The position numbers and the translations under genes were made by a program. The notes beneath the pieces are model-generated. The model ran no database searches, was not told the DNA's origin, and worked only from the letters and a program-made list of their open reading frames with translations. A stretch of 62,988 bases of DNA, taken from NCBI RefSeq assembly GCF_004919685.1, contig NZ_SMYZ01000079.1, forward strand, positions 1 to 62,988. The letters run 5' to 3'. Each line of letters begins with the position of its first letter. Positions within the stretch are counted from its first letter, which is position 1. The stretch is from Mesorhizobium norvegicum. Its GTDB lineage: Bacteria > Pseudomonadota > Alphaproteobacteria > Rhizobiales > Rhizobiaceae. This document shows positions 44,604 through 53,527 of this stretch, in pieces.

Positions 44604-44897
44604 ATGACTTCTGAAGAATTTAAAGCTTGGCGCAACAGCCTCGGAATCAGCCAGACGGAAGCGGCGACGACGCTGGGCGTTTCCCGAGGGTCCATTGAGA
44701 ACTACGAACGCGGGCAAAGTGGAGAAAAAAGGACTGTCCCCATCCCCCGAACCGTCGAACTCGCATGCTACGCCATCTTGGCGCAAATCGATGCAGTGCT
44801 GGGGCCGCCGATCGGCTCACTTTTAGATCAATGGTTTGCTCGGGTCAAAGGGGAATTGACCGCGTTGATAGCGACAACCAATAAAAAGCCCGCCTAG
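44604..44897 (+). CDS. XRE-family helix-turn-helix protein, 97 aa
   Basis: The ATG at 44604 follows GGAGAATGTGC; a GTG two codons earlier is possible. Residues 1-45 form a Cro/CI-type HTH (EEFKAWRNSLGISQTEAA, TTLGVSRGSIENYERG). The C-terminal half is helical (VELACYAILAQIDAVLGPP) and may mediate oligomerisation. It could be a small repressor or the antitoxin-like half of a lost pair; no toxin gene is adjacent. The stop codon lies inside the terminator stem. Confidence 0.85.
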   Translation: MTSEEFKAWRNSLGISQTEAATTLGVSRGSIENYERGQSGEKRTVPIPRTVELACYAILAQIDAVLGPPIGSLLDQWFARVKGELTALIATTNKKPA

Positions 44898-44910
44898 GTC
44901 AGGCGGGTTT
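44889..44910. terminator. bidirectional terminator overlapping the xre stop
   Basis: CCCGCCT and AGGCGGG pair around a 5-base loop, preceded by AAAAA and followed by TTT. The TAG stop of the xre gene lies within it. Confidence 0.75.
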
Positions 44911-45071
44911 CGGACGCGAAGCATCACGTTGCCCCAAATCCCTTGCTCGTCGACGCTAATAGGCCGCGAACTTCGGCTCTTGGCGTAAATGCTTGTATTG
45001 CAAGTTTTTGTGGAGCGATCTGGGCACAAGAGAGTTGTGGACCGCCAGCATCATCTTGGCAGGAGGGTCCA

Positions 45072-45341
45072 TTGGCGCCTAGCATCTGCGTGTTGGTTGT
45101 CGAGGACGAGCCGCTAATCCGCATGGACATCGTGGATTTCCTGCTCGGCGAGGGTTTCGAGGTATTGGAGGCTGCCAATGCCGATGAGGCAATCGACTTG
45201 CTCGAAGCCAATGCCCAGATCCAGATCATGTTCACCGACATCGACATGCCGGGGAGCATGGATGGCATAAAGCTCGCCGCTGCTGTTCGCGACCGCTGGC
45301 CACCCGTCAGAATTGTAGCGACGTCAGGCCAAGCCGTATGA
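45072..45341 (+). CDS. single-domain response regulator, short C-terminus
   Basis: A TTG at 45072 has a strong AGGAGGG site and begins APSICVLVVEDEPLIRMDI; 89 aa. The acidic residues E11/D12 and phosphoacceptor D56 (MFTDIDMPGSMDG) are present, as is the Thr/Ser of VATSG. The protein stops just after this strand, so the conserved Lys of the fifth strand (about residue 106) and the last helix are missing. Either it is truncated by a nonsense change or it is inactive. It faces a PAS-HWE kinase gene, its probable former partner. Confidence 0.75.
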   Translation: MAPSICVLVVEDEPLIRMDIVDFLLGEGFEVLEAANADEAIDLLEANAQIQIMFTDIDMPGSMDGIKLAAAVRDRWPPVRIVATSGQAV

Positions 45342-45476
45342 CAACGCAGCCATAGCGGGAAGTTTACGCGACCTGGTCTCAACTTGACATGGCCAGCCAG
45401 CCAGTTCTTCCTCCTCCATGGCGTGGGTAGGTCGGGTCTCGATCACTAGCTTCGGCCTTTGAAGGCGAGCGCGCGG

Positions 45477-46487
45477 TTATTGTGCGAGGCGCTGCGGCTG
45501 GATTTTCGGCGTGACGACCAGGCCATGTTTTGACCAGTCATAAGCGATCGAGCCGCGCAGATGCCCAGTTACGCTGCGCTCGACCAATCTGCTGCCGTAG
45601 CCGGGCGGACCTGCAGGTGCCTCAACGAGCGGTCCGCCACTTTCTGTCCAGACGATGGTGACGTCGTCGTCATGCGCCGAGCAGGAAACGTCCAGCGTCC
45701 CCGTCTCGGCAGACAAGGCACCGTATTTGAGAGAGTTGGTTGCAAGCTCGTGAATGATAAGCGCGAGGATAGTTGCCGAGGACTCGCCGACGCTCATCCT
45801 TGGTACCGACACTCGAATGCGCCCGCTGAACGCTCCCAGATCGTCATAAGGCGCAAGTAGTACCGTAAGCAGGTCGCCAAGCAGCGCTGAGGCGGCCTCG
45901 GTCTGGCCGGGCACCGGCCGCACCAGATCATGGGCTCGCCCCAAAGCAGTCAGCCGCTGTGTAAGCTCGCGCGCCATGTCATTGGTGGTGGTCGTCGAAC
46001 GCGAGGTGATGGCAGTAAGGCCCGAGGCTATGGTCAGCAGGTTCTTGACGCGATGGCTCATTTCGCCGGCGAGAAGCTCGCGGCTTTCTTCCGCCTGTTT
46101 GCGGCCGGTCACATCAATGAAGATGCCGAACATGAGCCGCTGGACGATCCCTTCGTCGTCGCCTTGACCGCGCGCGGAGATCCATTTGAGTTCGTCGCCT
46201 ATCATGATCCGGAAGTCGATCTCATAGGGGCCGACAATCGCCCGCGTGGCGTTGAAGGCCGCCCGTACTCGGTCGCGGTCGGCCGGATGGATGTGCGCGG
46301 ACAGGTCTTCGAACTTGACGTCTGTGGTGCGAGGGATGCCCCACAGGTCATAGGCTCGGTCATCCATTGCCAATGCGTCGCTATCCACGTTCCACGACCA
46401 CAGGGCGACCCCTGCGGCTTCGATGGCTCGGACCAGGTTCTTGGGTTCCCAAAGGAGGGGCTTTAGATGTTCGGCGGTTGTCGTCAT
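45477..46487 (-). CDS. PAS-HWE histidine kinase
   Basis: A cytoplasmic kinase of 336 aa (start ATG 46487; 46499 also possible). The PAS domain spans about 20-128 (AGVALWSWNVDSDALAMDDR, IHPADRDRVRAAFNATRA, GIFIDVTGRKQAEE). The HWE dimerisation box is GEMSHRVKNLLTIASGL with H145. The ATPase part has ALIIHELATNSLKYGAL and WTESGG. HWE kinases typically act on single-domain or PhyR-type regulators in the alphaproteobacterial stress pathway. No membrane segment is present, so the signal is internal, perhaps redox or light if PAS binds a cofactor. Confidence 0.93.
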   Translation of the reverse strand: MTTTAEHLKPLLWEPKNLVRAIEAAGVALWSWNVDSDALAMDDRAYDLWGIPRTTDVKFEDLSAHIHPADRDRVRAAFNATRAIVGPYEIDFRIMIGDELKWISARGQGDDEGIVQRLMFGIFIDVTGRKQAEESRELLAGEMSHRVKNLLTIASGLTAITSRSTTTTNDMARELTQRLTALGRAHDLVRPVPGQTEAASALLGDLLTVLLAPYDDLGAFSGRIRVSVPRMSVGESSATILALIIHELATNSLKYGALSAETGTLDVSCSAHDDDVTIVWTESGGPLVEAPAGPPGYGSRLVERSVTGHLRGSIAYDWSKHGLVVTPKIQPQRLAQ

Positions 46488-46933
46488 GGAAACTCGCAAC
46501 GGTATCGAAAAAGGAACGGCTCTGATGCTGTAAACCAGAAGCTGGCGGTTCTATTAGCCCGATTCCTCCGTGCGTATGAGAAAAAACACAGATCAGATGC
46601 CGATTCGAGCGCCCGACATATGCACCGCTGCCGCGTATCGTGATCCACCACCAGCCCCGATGAAGCCTGCTTGGCGAATGCCCGCGCGCCTTCTTCTACA
46701 AAGGGTGATGAAAAATTCACAACCTGTATACGTGGTCACTATCCACCGATGAACGGTTTCCCGTACCTGGGCGGGCGTTCTGGCAACCTGAGCGCAACGC
46801 CTTTCGACACGGCCGAAGAAGCCTTGGCGTTCAACAATCAACGGCGGCGGCCTCAGGCACTGAACGCCAGCCTACCGAGATTGTGGGGCTTACCAATATC
46901 CCGGCATTGGGAACATGGACCCAATTCTGGCAT
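46488..46933. other. intergenic stretch without a supported gene
   Basis: Several open frames exist but none has a good start and family-like composition. The promoter of the leftward kinase gene must lie at its left end. Confidence 0.35.
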
Positions 46934-47115
46934 TCAATGCTGCGCCTTCAATATTCTGGCCTCTCGCAGAAGTGAACCACGGTCAGTACCGACCATATTG
47001 ATCAGATCTCTCGCCTGGGCTTCGGTAATCCCGGTTTCGCGCGCCAGGAAACGGACGAGAAAGTCCTCTTGTTCCTCCCTATGCCCGCGATCCCGCCGTT
47101 TCTCATGGGCAATGT
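46934..47115 (-). CDS. small helical protein with ITEAQAR motif, start unclear
   Basis: The conserved-looking part reads EEQEDFLVRFLARETG, then ITEAQARDLINMVGTDRGS and LLREARILKAQH, an all-helical small protein family I have seen in rhizobia but cannot name. No ATG or GTG lies in frame at a suitable distance before it; the frame runs open into the upstream DUF982 gene. It may be translated by coupling from that gene or be itself degenerate. A decayed relative lies at 41606-41720. Confidence 0.5.
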
Positions 47116-47133
47116 ATGACGATTTTGGCTGTT

Positions 47134-47413
47134 CTACCGAACGCGGCGATGGAGCGTCCTCGTCGTAATGGACGCCTTGAACGGTCGCCCTGCCTCCTCC
47201 GCTGCCGCCAGAAACGCCTGCCGGGCATTCTCCACCTCGTCCTTCGAAGCCAGCGAGCCTGTGCAGGCCTGCAACGCGTCCCGGTATATCGAGCCGTGCT
47301 CCTGAGGCCACTTCTCCATCAGCAAGATCGCAGCCTCGGACGCACTGGACAGCCCGAAGTTCTCCATTTGGCAACTCGACCGTCACGGGAACCCTGAAAA
47401 AAGCATCGTGCAT
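47134..47413 (-). pseudogene. DUF982 family protein, frameshifted
   Basis: The ATG at 47413 begins HDAFFRVPVTVELPNGE, after which the frame is lost. The neighbouring frame carries the rest of a DUF982 protein: ASEAAILLMEKWPQEHG, SIYRDALQACTGSL and ENARQAFLAAAEEAG. One base is missing near 47365. DUF982 proteins (about 80-100 aa) are abundant in rhizobia, and their role is unknown. A perfect EcfG-type promoter lies 50 bases upstream of the start. Confidence 0.75.
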
Positions 47414-47726
47414 CGCGTCACCCCTGTCCCACCATCTCTTAGCGAACGAGGCGCGACTAGCGAACGAGGCGCGACGACATTCGTTCCAGCCCAACGTGTA
47501 ATGCGGCCTATCCCTCCAACATCAGGCAGCTGATGCCGATCTCGCAATGAAGCCCCCTTGCTATTTGGGAGCTTGCGGCCGGCCGGCGCGGCCCCCCAGG
47601 TGGCCGGGTTCCGATGCAAGGCTCAGATCCAAGCATCCATTGGCGGCTTGGGGCGTTAAGACTGACGTCAGCAGGCCCCCCAAACCGAGTAGCCAAGGGC
47701 TGGCGCAATCTCGGAGAACATTACAC
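47414..47726. other. divergent region between DUF982 and host-attachment genes
   Basis: The region contains the minus-strand EcfG-type promoter (47463-47487), whose -10 part lies in a tandem duplication of GCGAACGAGGCGCGAC. No gene is supported. Confidence 0.45.
47463..47487 (-). promoter_or_regulatory. EcfG-type general-stress promoter, minus strand
   Basis: The plus strand reads AACG (47463-47466), a 16-base spacer and GTTCC (47483-47487): an exact consensus promoter on the minus strand, 50 bases upstream of the DUF982 start. Confidence 0.75.
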
Positions 47727-48203
47727 ATGGATATTCCTAAAGGCGCGACCGTTGCTGTAGCCGATGGCGAGAGGCTCAATCTGTTCCGCAATTCAGGAGA
47801 CGAAGCCAATCCAAAACTGACGGCCTCGGTCGTGGAAGACGTGGCAAACGAGAACAAGGGATCCGGTGCGCGTCATCAGAGCAGCTCCGCCAATCCGGAC
47901 AACAGTCAGATCGAGGAGGACAGTTTCGCCGCCGGAACCGCCGATCTGCTCAACCGACAGGTCCTCGGCGGGCAAATCGCCAACCTGATCATCATCGCCG
48001 CTCCGCGAACGCTTGGCGAACTGCGCAAGCACTATCATCAGAAATTATCGGACGTTCTGATTGGCGAAATCGCCAAGGATCTCACCGGCCATTCGGCCCA
48101 GGAGATCGAGAAGGCAGTTGCCAGCGCCTATACGCGGCACGGCACCCTTGCCTCACCCATGGTATTTCGGACGTGCAAGGCCGTGACGATGCCGCTTGGC
48201 TAA
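47727..48203 (+). CDS. host-attachment family protein (baeRF-like)
   Basis: A protein of 158 aa from the ATG at 47727. The N-terminus GATVAVADGERLNLFRNSGDE, then GSGARHQSSSANPDNSQIEEDSFAAG and LIIIAAPRTLGELRKHYHQKL, match the rhizobial 'protein required for attachment to host cells' family. The end after AKDLTGHSAQEIEKAV is longer and unusual (a TRHGTLASP-type tail), which may mean a late frame change. The name comes from an old Agrobacterium phenotype; the fold resembles release-factor-like domains. No clear promoter motif is seen. Confidence 0.88.
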   Translation: MDIPKGATVAVADGERLNLFRNSGDEANPKLTASVVEDVANENKGSGARHQSSSANPDNSQIEEDSFAAGTADLLNRQVLGGQIANLIIIAAPRTLGELRKHYHQKLSDVLIGEIAKDLTGHSAQEIEKAVASAYTRHGTLASPMVFRTCKAVTMPLG

Positions 48204-48416
48204 TCATGTCAGCATATACGAACGGCGCGAATAGTCTGGACGAACTGTGGGCGGCGCTTGAGACGGAAGAGCGCCGCCAAGCTTAGGCGTTTTAAGCCTC
48301 TTATGCGCCGCTCACTTTCGGCTGTCTCGGGGACATGGGCCAATACTCCTGGAACGGCTGGACGGTGTGCGAGCCTGCGGATAAAATGCTGTTGACCGAC
48401 AGGATATACAGCACCG

Positions 48417-48632
48417 ATGGACAGCAAGCGGCTCGACCACAAACTGGACTGCAAAGCGTGCGGGACGATCCTGTTGGACATCCCGAACAACGCGGAGGAG
48501 CACACGGCCATTCATTGCAGCCAGTGTGGCGCGTATCTCGGGGAATGGGGAGAACTGCAGGATGATTTTCACAAGCAGGCCGGAGACACGCAGGCCTTCG
48601 ACCTGAACCACGGCAATATCGTGAAGAAGTAG
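48417..48632 (+). CDS. small zinc-ribbon protein, 71 aa
   Basis: The ATG at 48417 is preceded by an AGGATAT site. Two cysteine pairs form a likely zinc ribbon: CKACG (C12, C15) and CSQCG (C34, C37), separated by a strand-rich stretch (TILLDIPNNAEEHTAI). An acidic C-terminus follows. Small proteins like this are common unknowns in rhizobia, and a nucleic-acid-binding or redox role cannot be decided. It stands alone. Confidence 0.65.
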   Translation: MDSKRLDHKLDCKACGTILLDIPNNAEEHTAIHCSQCGAYLGEWGELQDDFHKQAGDTQAFDLNHGNIVKK

Positions 48633-49167
48633 TCCCATTAGACGTACCGGATCGCTTCTGGTCGAATATGCCGCGGCAGAGCGCGCCGTTGCGTGCCTCG
48701 CCGCGCAAATGCTTCAAGCGAGCATGGTCTGGGCTTGGCCCGCCAGCGTAGTTGGCAGCAGCCTTGTGGGCCGCGGTGGCATCCTGGGACCGCTTGCCAT
48801 AGTTGCCACGTCTCGATAGCATTGATGAAAGCCCAGCCAACATGGCGTGCCTTTCTTGCCCATGAGGTAAGAGTTTCGGTGTCGCGCTCGCAAGGGCTAT
48901 GGCTTGTGGCGATCAACCCGTTAGGAACCGGCGTGGCCGTGGCGGCAGCATTGAAGCCAGTGGACGACAACGCCGGTGACACGACGAGCTTTGGCAAGTG
49001 CGCTTCGCTCGTGAGAAGCCGCCGCTATCCAAAAGAAAACGGCATCCGAACATTCAGTCGGCATACTGCTCGCCCCTGGGCGAGCCCGACACCAGTTGGC
49101 ATCGCCTGGAACATAACCCGCATCGACTCGTTCCGTGAGAAACGCACGGCTACCCAGGGGATAAGTA
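48633..49167. other. intergenic stretch with EcfG-type promoter
   Basis: Overlapping open frames are present on both strands, but none is supported. The right end holds the promoter at 49108-49132. Confidence 0.4.
49108..49132 (+). promoter_or_regulatory. EcfG-type general-stress promoter
   Basis: GGAAC (49108-49112), a 16-base spacer and CGTT (49129-49132), an exact match, 36 bases before the start of the 76-aa protein gene. Confidence 0.75.
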
Positions 49168-49398
49168 GTGTCGAATCCAGTCGATCAAATCTTCGTCGTC
49201 ACGGCCTTTGATCTGGACGAGAGCGGAGTTCTGATCCCCTCCTATAAGCCCGCACAGCCTGAAAGCGAAAAGGACGCGATCGCTTTGGCATCCGCACTTG
49301 CTGGCAAGCACGCCGGTGTGATTGCGTGGAGCAAACCTGCCGGAGGAACCACGAAGAAGGTGCTGTTTCAAAGAGGCGACGTCGGTGAATTGGAATGA
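49168..49398 (+). CDS. small hypothetical protein, 76 aa
   Basis: A GTG at 49168 with AGGGG upstream starts the protein. It reads VDQIFVVTAFDLDESGVLIP, then EKDAIALASALAGKHAGVIAWSKPAGGTT and KVLFQRGDVGELE: a ferredoxin-like alternation of strands and helices. I know this as a widespread small unknown in rhizobia but no function. The perfect EcfG-type promoter just upstream supports both its reality and stress expression. Confidence 0.72.
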   Translation: MSNPVDQIFVVTAFDLDESGVLIPSYKPAQPESEKDAIALASALAGKHAGVIAWSKPAGGTTKKVLFQRGDVGELE

Positions 49399-50279
49399 CG
49401 ACGCATCAACGACCCTGCCAGCCATGAAGAGTCTGCCAGGCTCTTGCAACTTCAGCCGCTAGAAACGCGTGAACGCCTTCATGGACGTAGAACACTCGGC
49501 GACCCGCGGCACTACGACTTCACGCAGTTGAAAGGAATGCCTATCAACCATTCACTGGACTAAACACAGCTTACCAGCCGCTCTGCGGTGCGATGTCCAT
49601 CTGGTAGATGCCTGGGCAGTGGGCGTCGAGCCAAGACCAAAGCCAGTCTTCGCGAACTCGCGAGGCGTGGCGCAGCTTTTCCTAGCCTTCGAGAATTCCC
49701 ATTGGCCCCAATCGGGCTGATCCACTCCGCCAGCGGAGCGCCTGCCTTGCCTGCACTCGCCTTTCAACGTGCTGTGCGCCGCGAAGCTGGCCTTCGCTTC
49801 GCCGGCAGCGCCTGACTGAACTGGATATGGCTGCCCTTCAGCGAGTAGTCCTACGCGCGATCGCTGACCTCCTGCAAAATCTCTGGCATCATGTTCGAGC
49901 TATATGCTTAATGAGTTGTCCTTGCTCGACGATTTGGACGATCCACTGGCCCCCGAAATACACGACCGATACGCGGGCAGGTCCATCATCTTTCTTCATG
50001 GGCGTTTCCGCATTCTCTGCTCACAATCGCTTATGGTCACACAGCTTGTTTCGCGCTGCGGCCAAGAGACCCTCCTCATCTCTGTGGCCGTTCTGGAAAA
50101 GAGCCAGGATGAGACATTCTACTTTTCCCTTGGGTTGGTGTTAGGCAAAGGTTCTCCTCCGTCCGAAACTGCAGTTTCGGATCGAGCTTTGCGATCGTTG
50201 TTGAGGTTTGATTTCCGCGTTCTTCCGCGGCCTATGCGTCTTTAAGGTCGGAGGTCTTCCTTCCCGACAGGCTTTGAAC
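49399..50279. other. gene-poor stretch
   Basis: Only one frame (49904-50245) looks at all protein-like. The rest shows short open frames without support and probably marks the decayed left edge of the mobile-element mosaic. Confidence 0.4.
49904..50245 (+). CDS. hypothetical protein, 113 aa, doubtful
   Basis: From the ATG at 49904 the protein reads LNELSLLDDLDDPLAPEIHD, then SIIFLHGRFRILCSQSLM and ETLLISVAVLEKSQDETFYFSLGLVLG. The hydrophobic pattern is that of a folded domain, but no ribosome site of note precedes it and no family is recognised. It lies left of the primase-polymerase relic and may be part of the same former element. Confidence 0.35.
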   Translation: MLNELSLLDDLDDPLAPEIHDRYAGRSIIFLHGRFRILCSQSLMVTQLVSRCGQETLLISVAVLEKSQDETFYFSLGLVLGKGSPPSETAVSDRALRSLLRFDFRVLPRPMRL

Positions 50280-50560
50280 CTTTAGCCGAAGAGCCAGGTT
50301 CCGGATGCAGAACGGGCTTATCAGTGGTCGTATTAGTCTTAGCACTGATTGCCTCAACCCAAGGCCCGGGCAGTACCTTTAGCGACGCGCGATTCAGGGT
50401 ACGGTTTTCGAACCAAGAGTACCGCTTCCCAGAAATGTGCCGGCTTGGAGGTGCGACGACATATGCGCCGTCAGACTGGACATCAATGCCCTCTCCAATC
50501 GTCCCATGTCTCGTTTTGACGCCAAAGTTCGGCAGGGAGAAGTAGCGATGCTCGCCGCCT
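50280..50560 (-). pseudogene. primase-polymerase (bifunctional prim-pol) domain fragment
   Basis: The minus strand reads GGGEHRYFSLPNFGV, then HGTIGEGIDVQSDGAYVVAPP and SRHISGKRYSWFEN. This is the conserved core of AEP-type prim-pol domains found in phage and plasmid replication proteins (HxYF, GxGIDVRxxGGYVVAPPS). The N-terminal strands and any helicase part are missing. Its upstream end is fused at about 50560 to an IS21 fragment, in a different frame. Confidence 0.7.
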
Positions 50561-50565
50561 CCAGG

Positions 50566-51030
50566 CTCGAACGATGAAGGCGCGGCTGTAACTCAGCTTC
50601 GTATGGGCCACCTGCAGCTTGGTGCGCTCATTGCCGATGATGGCCCAATCCTCGGACCAATCGAACTGGAATGCCTCCGTCAGAGGCACAAAGGTGCCGC
50701 GTCCAGAGGTCTGCAGCTCTCTCTGAAGATCCGCCTTCCACTCCCGGGCGAAAGCAGCAACACGACCGTAAGACCCCTCATAGCCGAGGCTCAGCAGATC
50801 GGCATGAAGCTGCTTCATCGTGCGTTTCTGTTTGCGGTTCTTTTTGGCTTCCGTCCTCAGCCAGGCCGACAAACGGTCGGCAAAAGGGTCAAGCTTGCTC
50901 GGCCGTTCGGGAACCTTGAACTTCGGCTCCACACCGCCCACCCGCAGGTATTTGCGGATGGTATTGCGAGACAGGCCGGTCCTGCGGCTAATCTCCCGGA
51001 TCGATAAATGCTCTCGAGATCACGCTCCAT
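50566..51030 (-). pseudogene. IS21-family transposase IstA, N-terminal fragment
   Basis: Two frames together give LSIREISRRTGLSRNTIRKYLR (HTH), GGVEPKFKVPERPSKLDPF, KQKRTMKQLHADLLSLGY and EAFQFDWSEDWAII, ending at YSRAFIVRA. These are the first roughly 150 residues of IstA with the first catalytic Asp region; the rest of the DDE domain and istB are gone. A frame change lies near the HTH. It is a truncated insertion sequence, not active. Confidence 0.85.
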
Positions 51031-51175
51031 AATGCCATGTCGATCACTCCGTAGTCCCCGCTGAAAACACGCAGGGCAAGGTTCAAACATGGGTCAATTC
51101 TCGATGGAACGACCAGAGTGCTCGAGACGAGCTCATGTTCCTGATGAGGTTCTTTCCAAGACCAAAGAGGACGTC

Positions 51176-51352
51176 ATGACCAAAATCCTACTCCTCGCAC
51201 TCACTCTCCTCGCCACCGCCGGCTGCACCGCCACCACGTCCAACTGCTCTTTCTGGGACGACAAACCCTACGATGGGAGCCAGGAGCTGTGGCGCCAGTT
51301 CGATTGCCCGCTCACCGGGCAGCGCAGCATGTTCCTCAAATATCAGGAGTAG
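51176..51352 (+). CDS. small lipoprotein, 58 aa
   Basis: The ATG at 51176 follows AGAGGACGTC. A lipoprotein signal (KILLLALTLLATAGC) with lipobox TAGC is followed by a short Cys-containing mature part (SNCSFWDDKPYDGS, FDCPLTGQRSM). The next gene starts 3 bases after its stop. Small lipoproteins at such positions in prophages can be spanin-like, but nothing here proves that. I regard it as a phage- or plasmid-derived unknown. Confidence 0.6.
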   Translation: MTKILLLALTLLATAGCTATTSNCSFWDDKPYDGSQELWRQFDCPLTGQRSMFLKYQE

Positions 51353-51354
51353 CC

Positions 51355-51699
51355 ATGACCGAATGGCCCATTGACCATCAGCAGCAGGCCCAGGCCGAGG
51401 GCTGGGACATCTTCGAAGCGTCGGGCTCGCAGCTCAATGAGAACGGCGACCGGTCGTTCCAGCTGCAAGCCTGTGACGACGGTGAGCAGTTCCAAGGCGA
51501 CATGCGCGACATGAAGGCCTGGGAGCACGTCTACGCCCAGGCCCACGCCGGCTCGCAGCTCCACGAACAGGCTCTGAACTTCCTCAAGGAGCACAGCGAG
51601 CCGGAGTTCGAGGCCATCATCAGCGAGAACAGCCCCGACGGGCGAGAGCTCAACGATGAATTTCCAGTGGACGCTGATATGATGGGCCTTGGACAATGA
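51355..51699 (+). CDS. hypothetical acidic protein, 114 aa
   Basis: The ATG at 51355 follows AGGAGTAGCC, an excellent ribosome site. The protein is soluble, glutamine- and acid-rich: AQAEGWDIFEASGSQLNENG, AWEHVYAQAHAGSQLHEQAL and FLKEHSEPEFEAIISENSP. No signal peptide. It resembles small proteins of unknown role in rhizobial phages and genomic islands and is co-transcribed with the upstream lipoprotein gene. Confidence 0.65.
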   Translation: MTEWPIDHQQQAQAEGWDIFEASGSQLNENGDRSFQLQACDDGEQFQGDMRDMKAWEHVYAQAHAGSQLHEQALNFLKEHSEPEFEAIISENSPDGRELNDEFPVDADMMGLGQ

Positions 51700-51775
51700 T
51701 GCGGCAAACGCCACAAACACCTGGCCTGGGGCAAAGGCGCACACCGGCGCTCGCACCAACGGCGCGAAAACAGAG

Positions 51776-52916
51776 TCAGAAATCAACGGCAAACCTTGTT
51801 CCCACGCCGTTTCCCCCGCTGGTGTAAGCCAATTCACCGCCGAGCTGCCGGGCTAGCGAGGCGACAACCTTCATTCCCAGCCCTCCGCTTTGTGAAGGAT
51901 CGAACCCTGCTGGAAGTCCACCTCCATCGTCAGAAACGGCCAGTTCATAAGCGTCGAGGCTAAGCTTCCGAAAAGACACCTTGATCTGTCCGGCGCCGTG
52001 TTTTGCCGCGTTGGTAACCAATTCGTTGACGATAAGGCCAAGCGGTACGATCTGCTTGGAGGTTAATTCCACGTTCTCGCTCTCAACGATGATCGTTCCA
52101 CCCTCCTGCAGCCCTACGGCGCGCGACAGATCATCGCTAAGGCGCTGCAAATAGGATTTCACATCAACGGCTTCGACTTCTTCGCCCAGATACAGATGCT
52201 GATGAACGCGGGCGACGGCTGTGATGCGGGTAGAGGCCGAGGCGAGCTGCCGGCTTGCCTCGTCGTCATCAGCGATCCGGCTTTGCAGGGTCAAGAGTGA
52301 GGACACCAGTTGCAGGCTGTTCATGACGCGATGGTCGATCTCCTTGGCCATCAACTCCGACTGCTTGAGCGCTGCTTCTTTTTCAGAGACGGCGCCAGCT
52401 AACGAGGCTAGGTTTTCGGACGCCTCCCGTAACGCCGTTCGCGCCGACAATCGAAGCTCCATCTGATCCATGACGATGGAGGCGAGGTCTTTGAGTTGGG
52501 CAATTTCTCTGTCGCTGGCCGTCCTGGGTTCGCGGTCTATGACGCAAAGAGTTCCGAGGTTGTGGCCATCGCTGGTTCTGAGCGGGATGCCCAAATAGAA
52601 CTTCAGGCCACACTCCCCGGCTACCAGCGGGTTCGCGAGAGTACGTGGATCGGCCGGGGCGTTCTCGACCAACCACGGACCGTCGTGAAGGATTGCCGAC
52701 GCGCACAGGCCTGGACCGCGGTCGATCTGTTCGGCTTCCAACCCATGGTGCGATTTGAACCAGATGCGGTCATGGTCGACCAGGCTGATAATGGAAATCG
52801 GACGACGTGACACGGTCAAAAGCGCCGTCACTGGGGGTGTCTAATATCTCGTAGCGGCGCACAGCCGCCAAGCGCGCCGCCTCCACCTTCATTGCTTCGG
52901 CCGAAAGCTCTCGCAT
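51776..52916 (-). pseudogene. GAF-HisKA_2 histidine kinase, N-terminal frameshift
   Basis: The N-terminal frame from 52916 reads RELSAEAMKVEAARLAAVRR, then YEILDTPSDGAFDRVT. The main frame resumes as ALLTVSRRPISIISLVDHDR and continues through the GAF domain (LYLGIPLRTSDGHNLG), the HisKA_2 box KEIDHRVMNSLQLVSSLL and the ATPase part (LIVNELVTNAAKHG, SDDGGG, GGLGMKVV). Some bases are missing near 52830. A shortened protein could start at GTG 52831 but would lack the first GAF helix. It is the only chromosomal-type gene within the mobile mosaic. Confidence 0.8.
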
Positions 52917-53054
52917 ATGACTCACTGAACGATCTCCGACCGGTGCAGCGTGGTTTAAGATCATTACTCACAATTCACAACGCCGGCAATCGCGGCCTTC
53001 TTCGGCGTCATAGGTAATCATGCCGTCGCACCCCTCCCATCGCAAGTGGGAGAG

Positions 53055-53300
53055 CTAGCGCTTCTGCTTGGCGATGCAGAAGCCGTTGAACTGCCGGTTC
53101 CCGCACTTTGTGCAGGCCAGCATCACCTCCAATGCCTTAATCCGGGTGTCTCGACCGAGCCGGCGCTGAAGCTCCCAACGGTCGAGCATCCCAATGTGCT
53201 CGCATGCATAGCAGTTGCCCAGGAGGACATACCATTCCTCCAGGGTGCCGAGCGTGGCTCGGATGTTCCTCTTAGCCTGGTTTATGTCGATGTGTTTCAT
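53055..53300 (-). CDS. small zinc-ribbon protein, 81 aa
   Basis: The ATG at 53300 gives KHIDINQAKRNIRATLG, then a first cysteine pair in CYACEHIG and a second in CTKCGNRQFNGFC, as in a two-knuckle zinc ribbon. The basic tail is CIAKQKR. The start lies inside the upstream gene on the same strand (overlap of about 29 bases), typical of phage gene packing. No family is named; a nucleic-acid-related role is possible. Confidence 0.6.
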   Translation of the reverse strand: MKHIDINQAKRNIRATLGTLEEWYVLLGNCYACEHIGMLDRWELQRRLGRDTRIKALEVMLACTKCGNRQFNGFCIAKQKR

Positions 53301-53487
53301 CGACGTAGCAGGGCTGATCGCACTTCGAGTCACAGATCACGGCGACGATGTCACGAAGCGTCGGCTTCTCCGACGCTGTCATGAGCTTCGGCCCCACAAA
53401 GTAGGCCGTGTCCGCTGTCAATCGGACGCCTTTGCCCGCCCTGGCATTCACCAGGATGCGAGCAGCGAGGTCTTTCTCAGTCTGCAT
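53272..53487 (-). CDS. hypothetical protein, 71 aa
   Basis: The ATG at 53487 starts QTEKDLAARILVNARAGKG and continues RLTADTAYFVGPKLMTASE with KPTLRDIVAVICDSKCDQPC at the end. Three Cys and two His near the C-terminus could bind metal. It overlaps the next gene downstream by about 29 bases. The frame is open upstream, but no better start is seen. It looks like a phage or genomic-island gene of unknown role. Confidence 0.55.
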   Translation of the reverse strand: MQTEKDLAARILVNARAGKGVRLTADTAYFVGPKLMTASEKPTLRDIVAVICDSKCDQPCYVDETHRHKPG

Positions 53488-53527
53488 GTTCTCATTCTGT
53501 TCCAAAATCTGACCGGGAGTCAAGACC

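Noticed and set aside
48301..48843. Minus-strand open frame of 180 codons
   Set aside because: It overlaps the zinc-ribbon gene on the plus strand, changes character midway and has no convincing start or family similarity.
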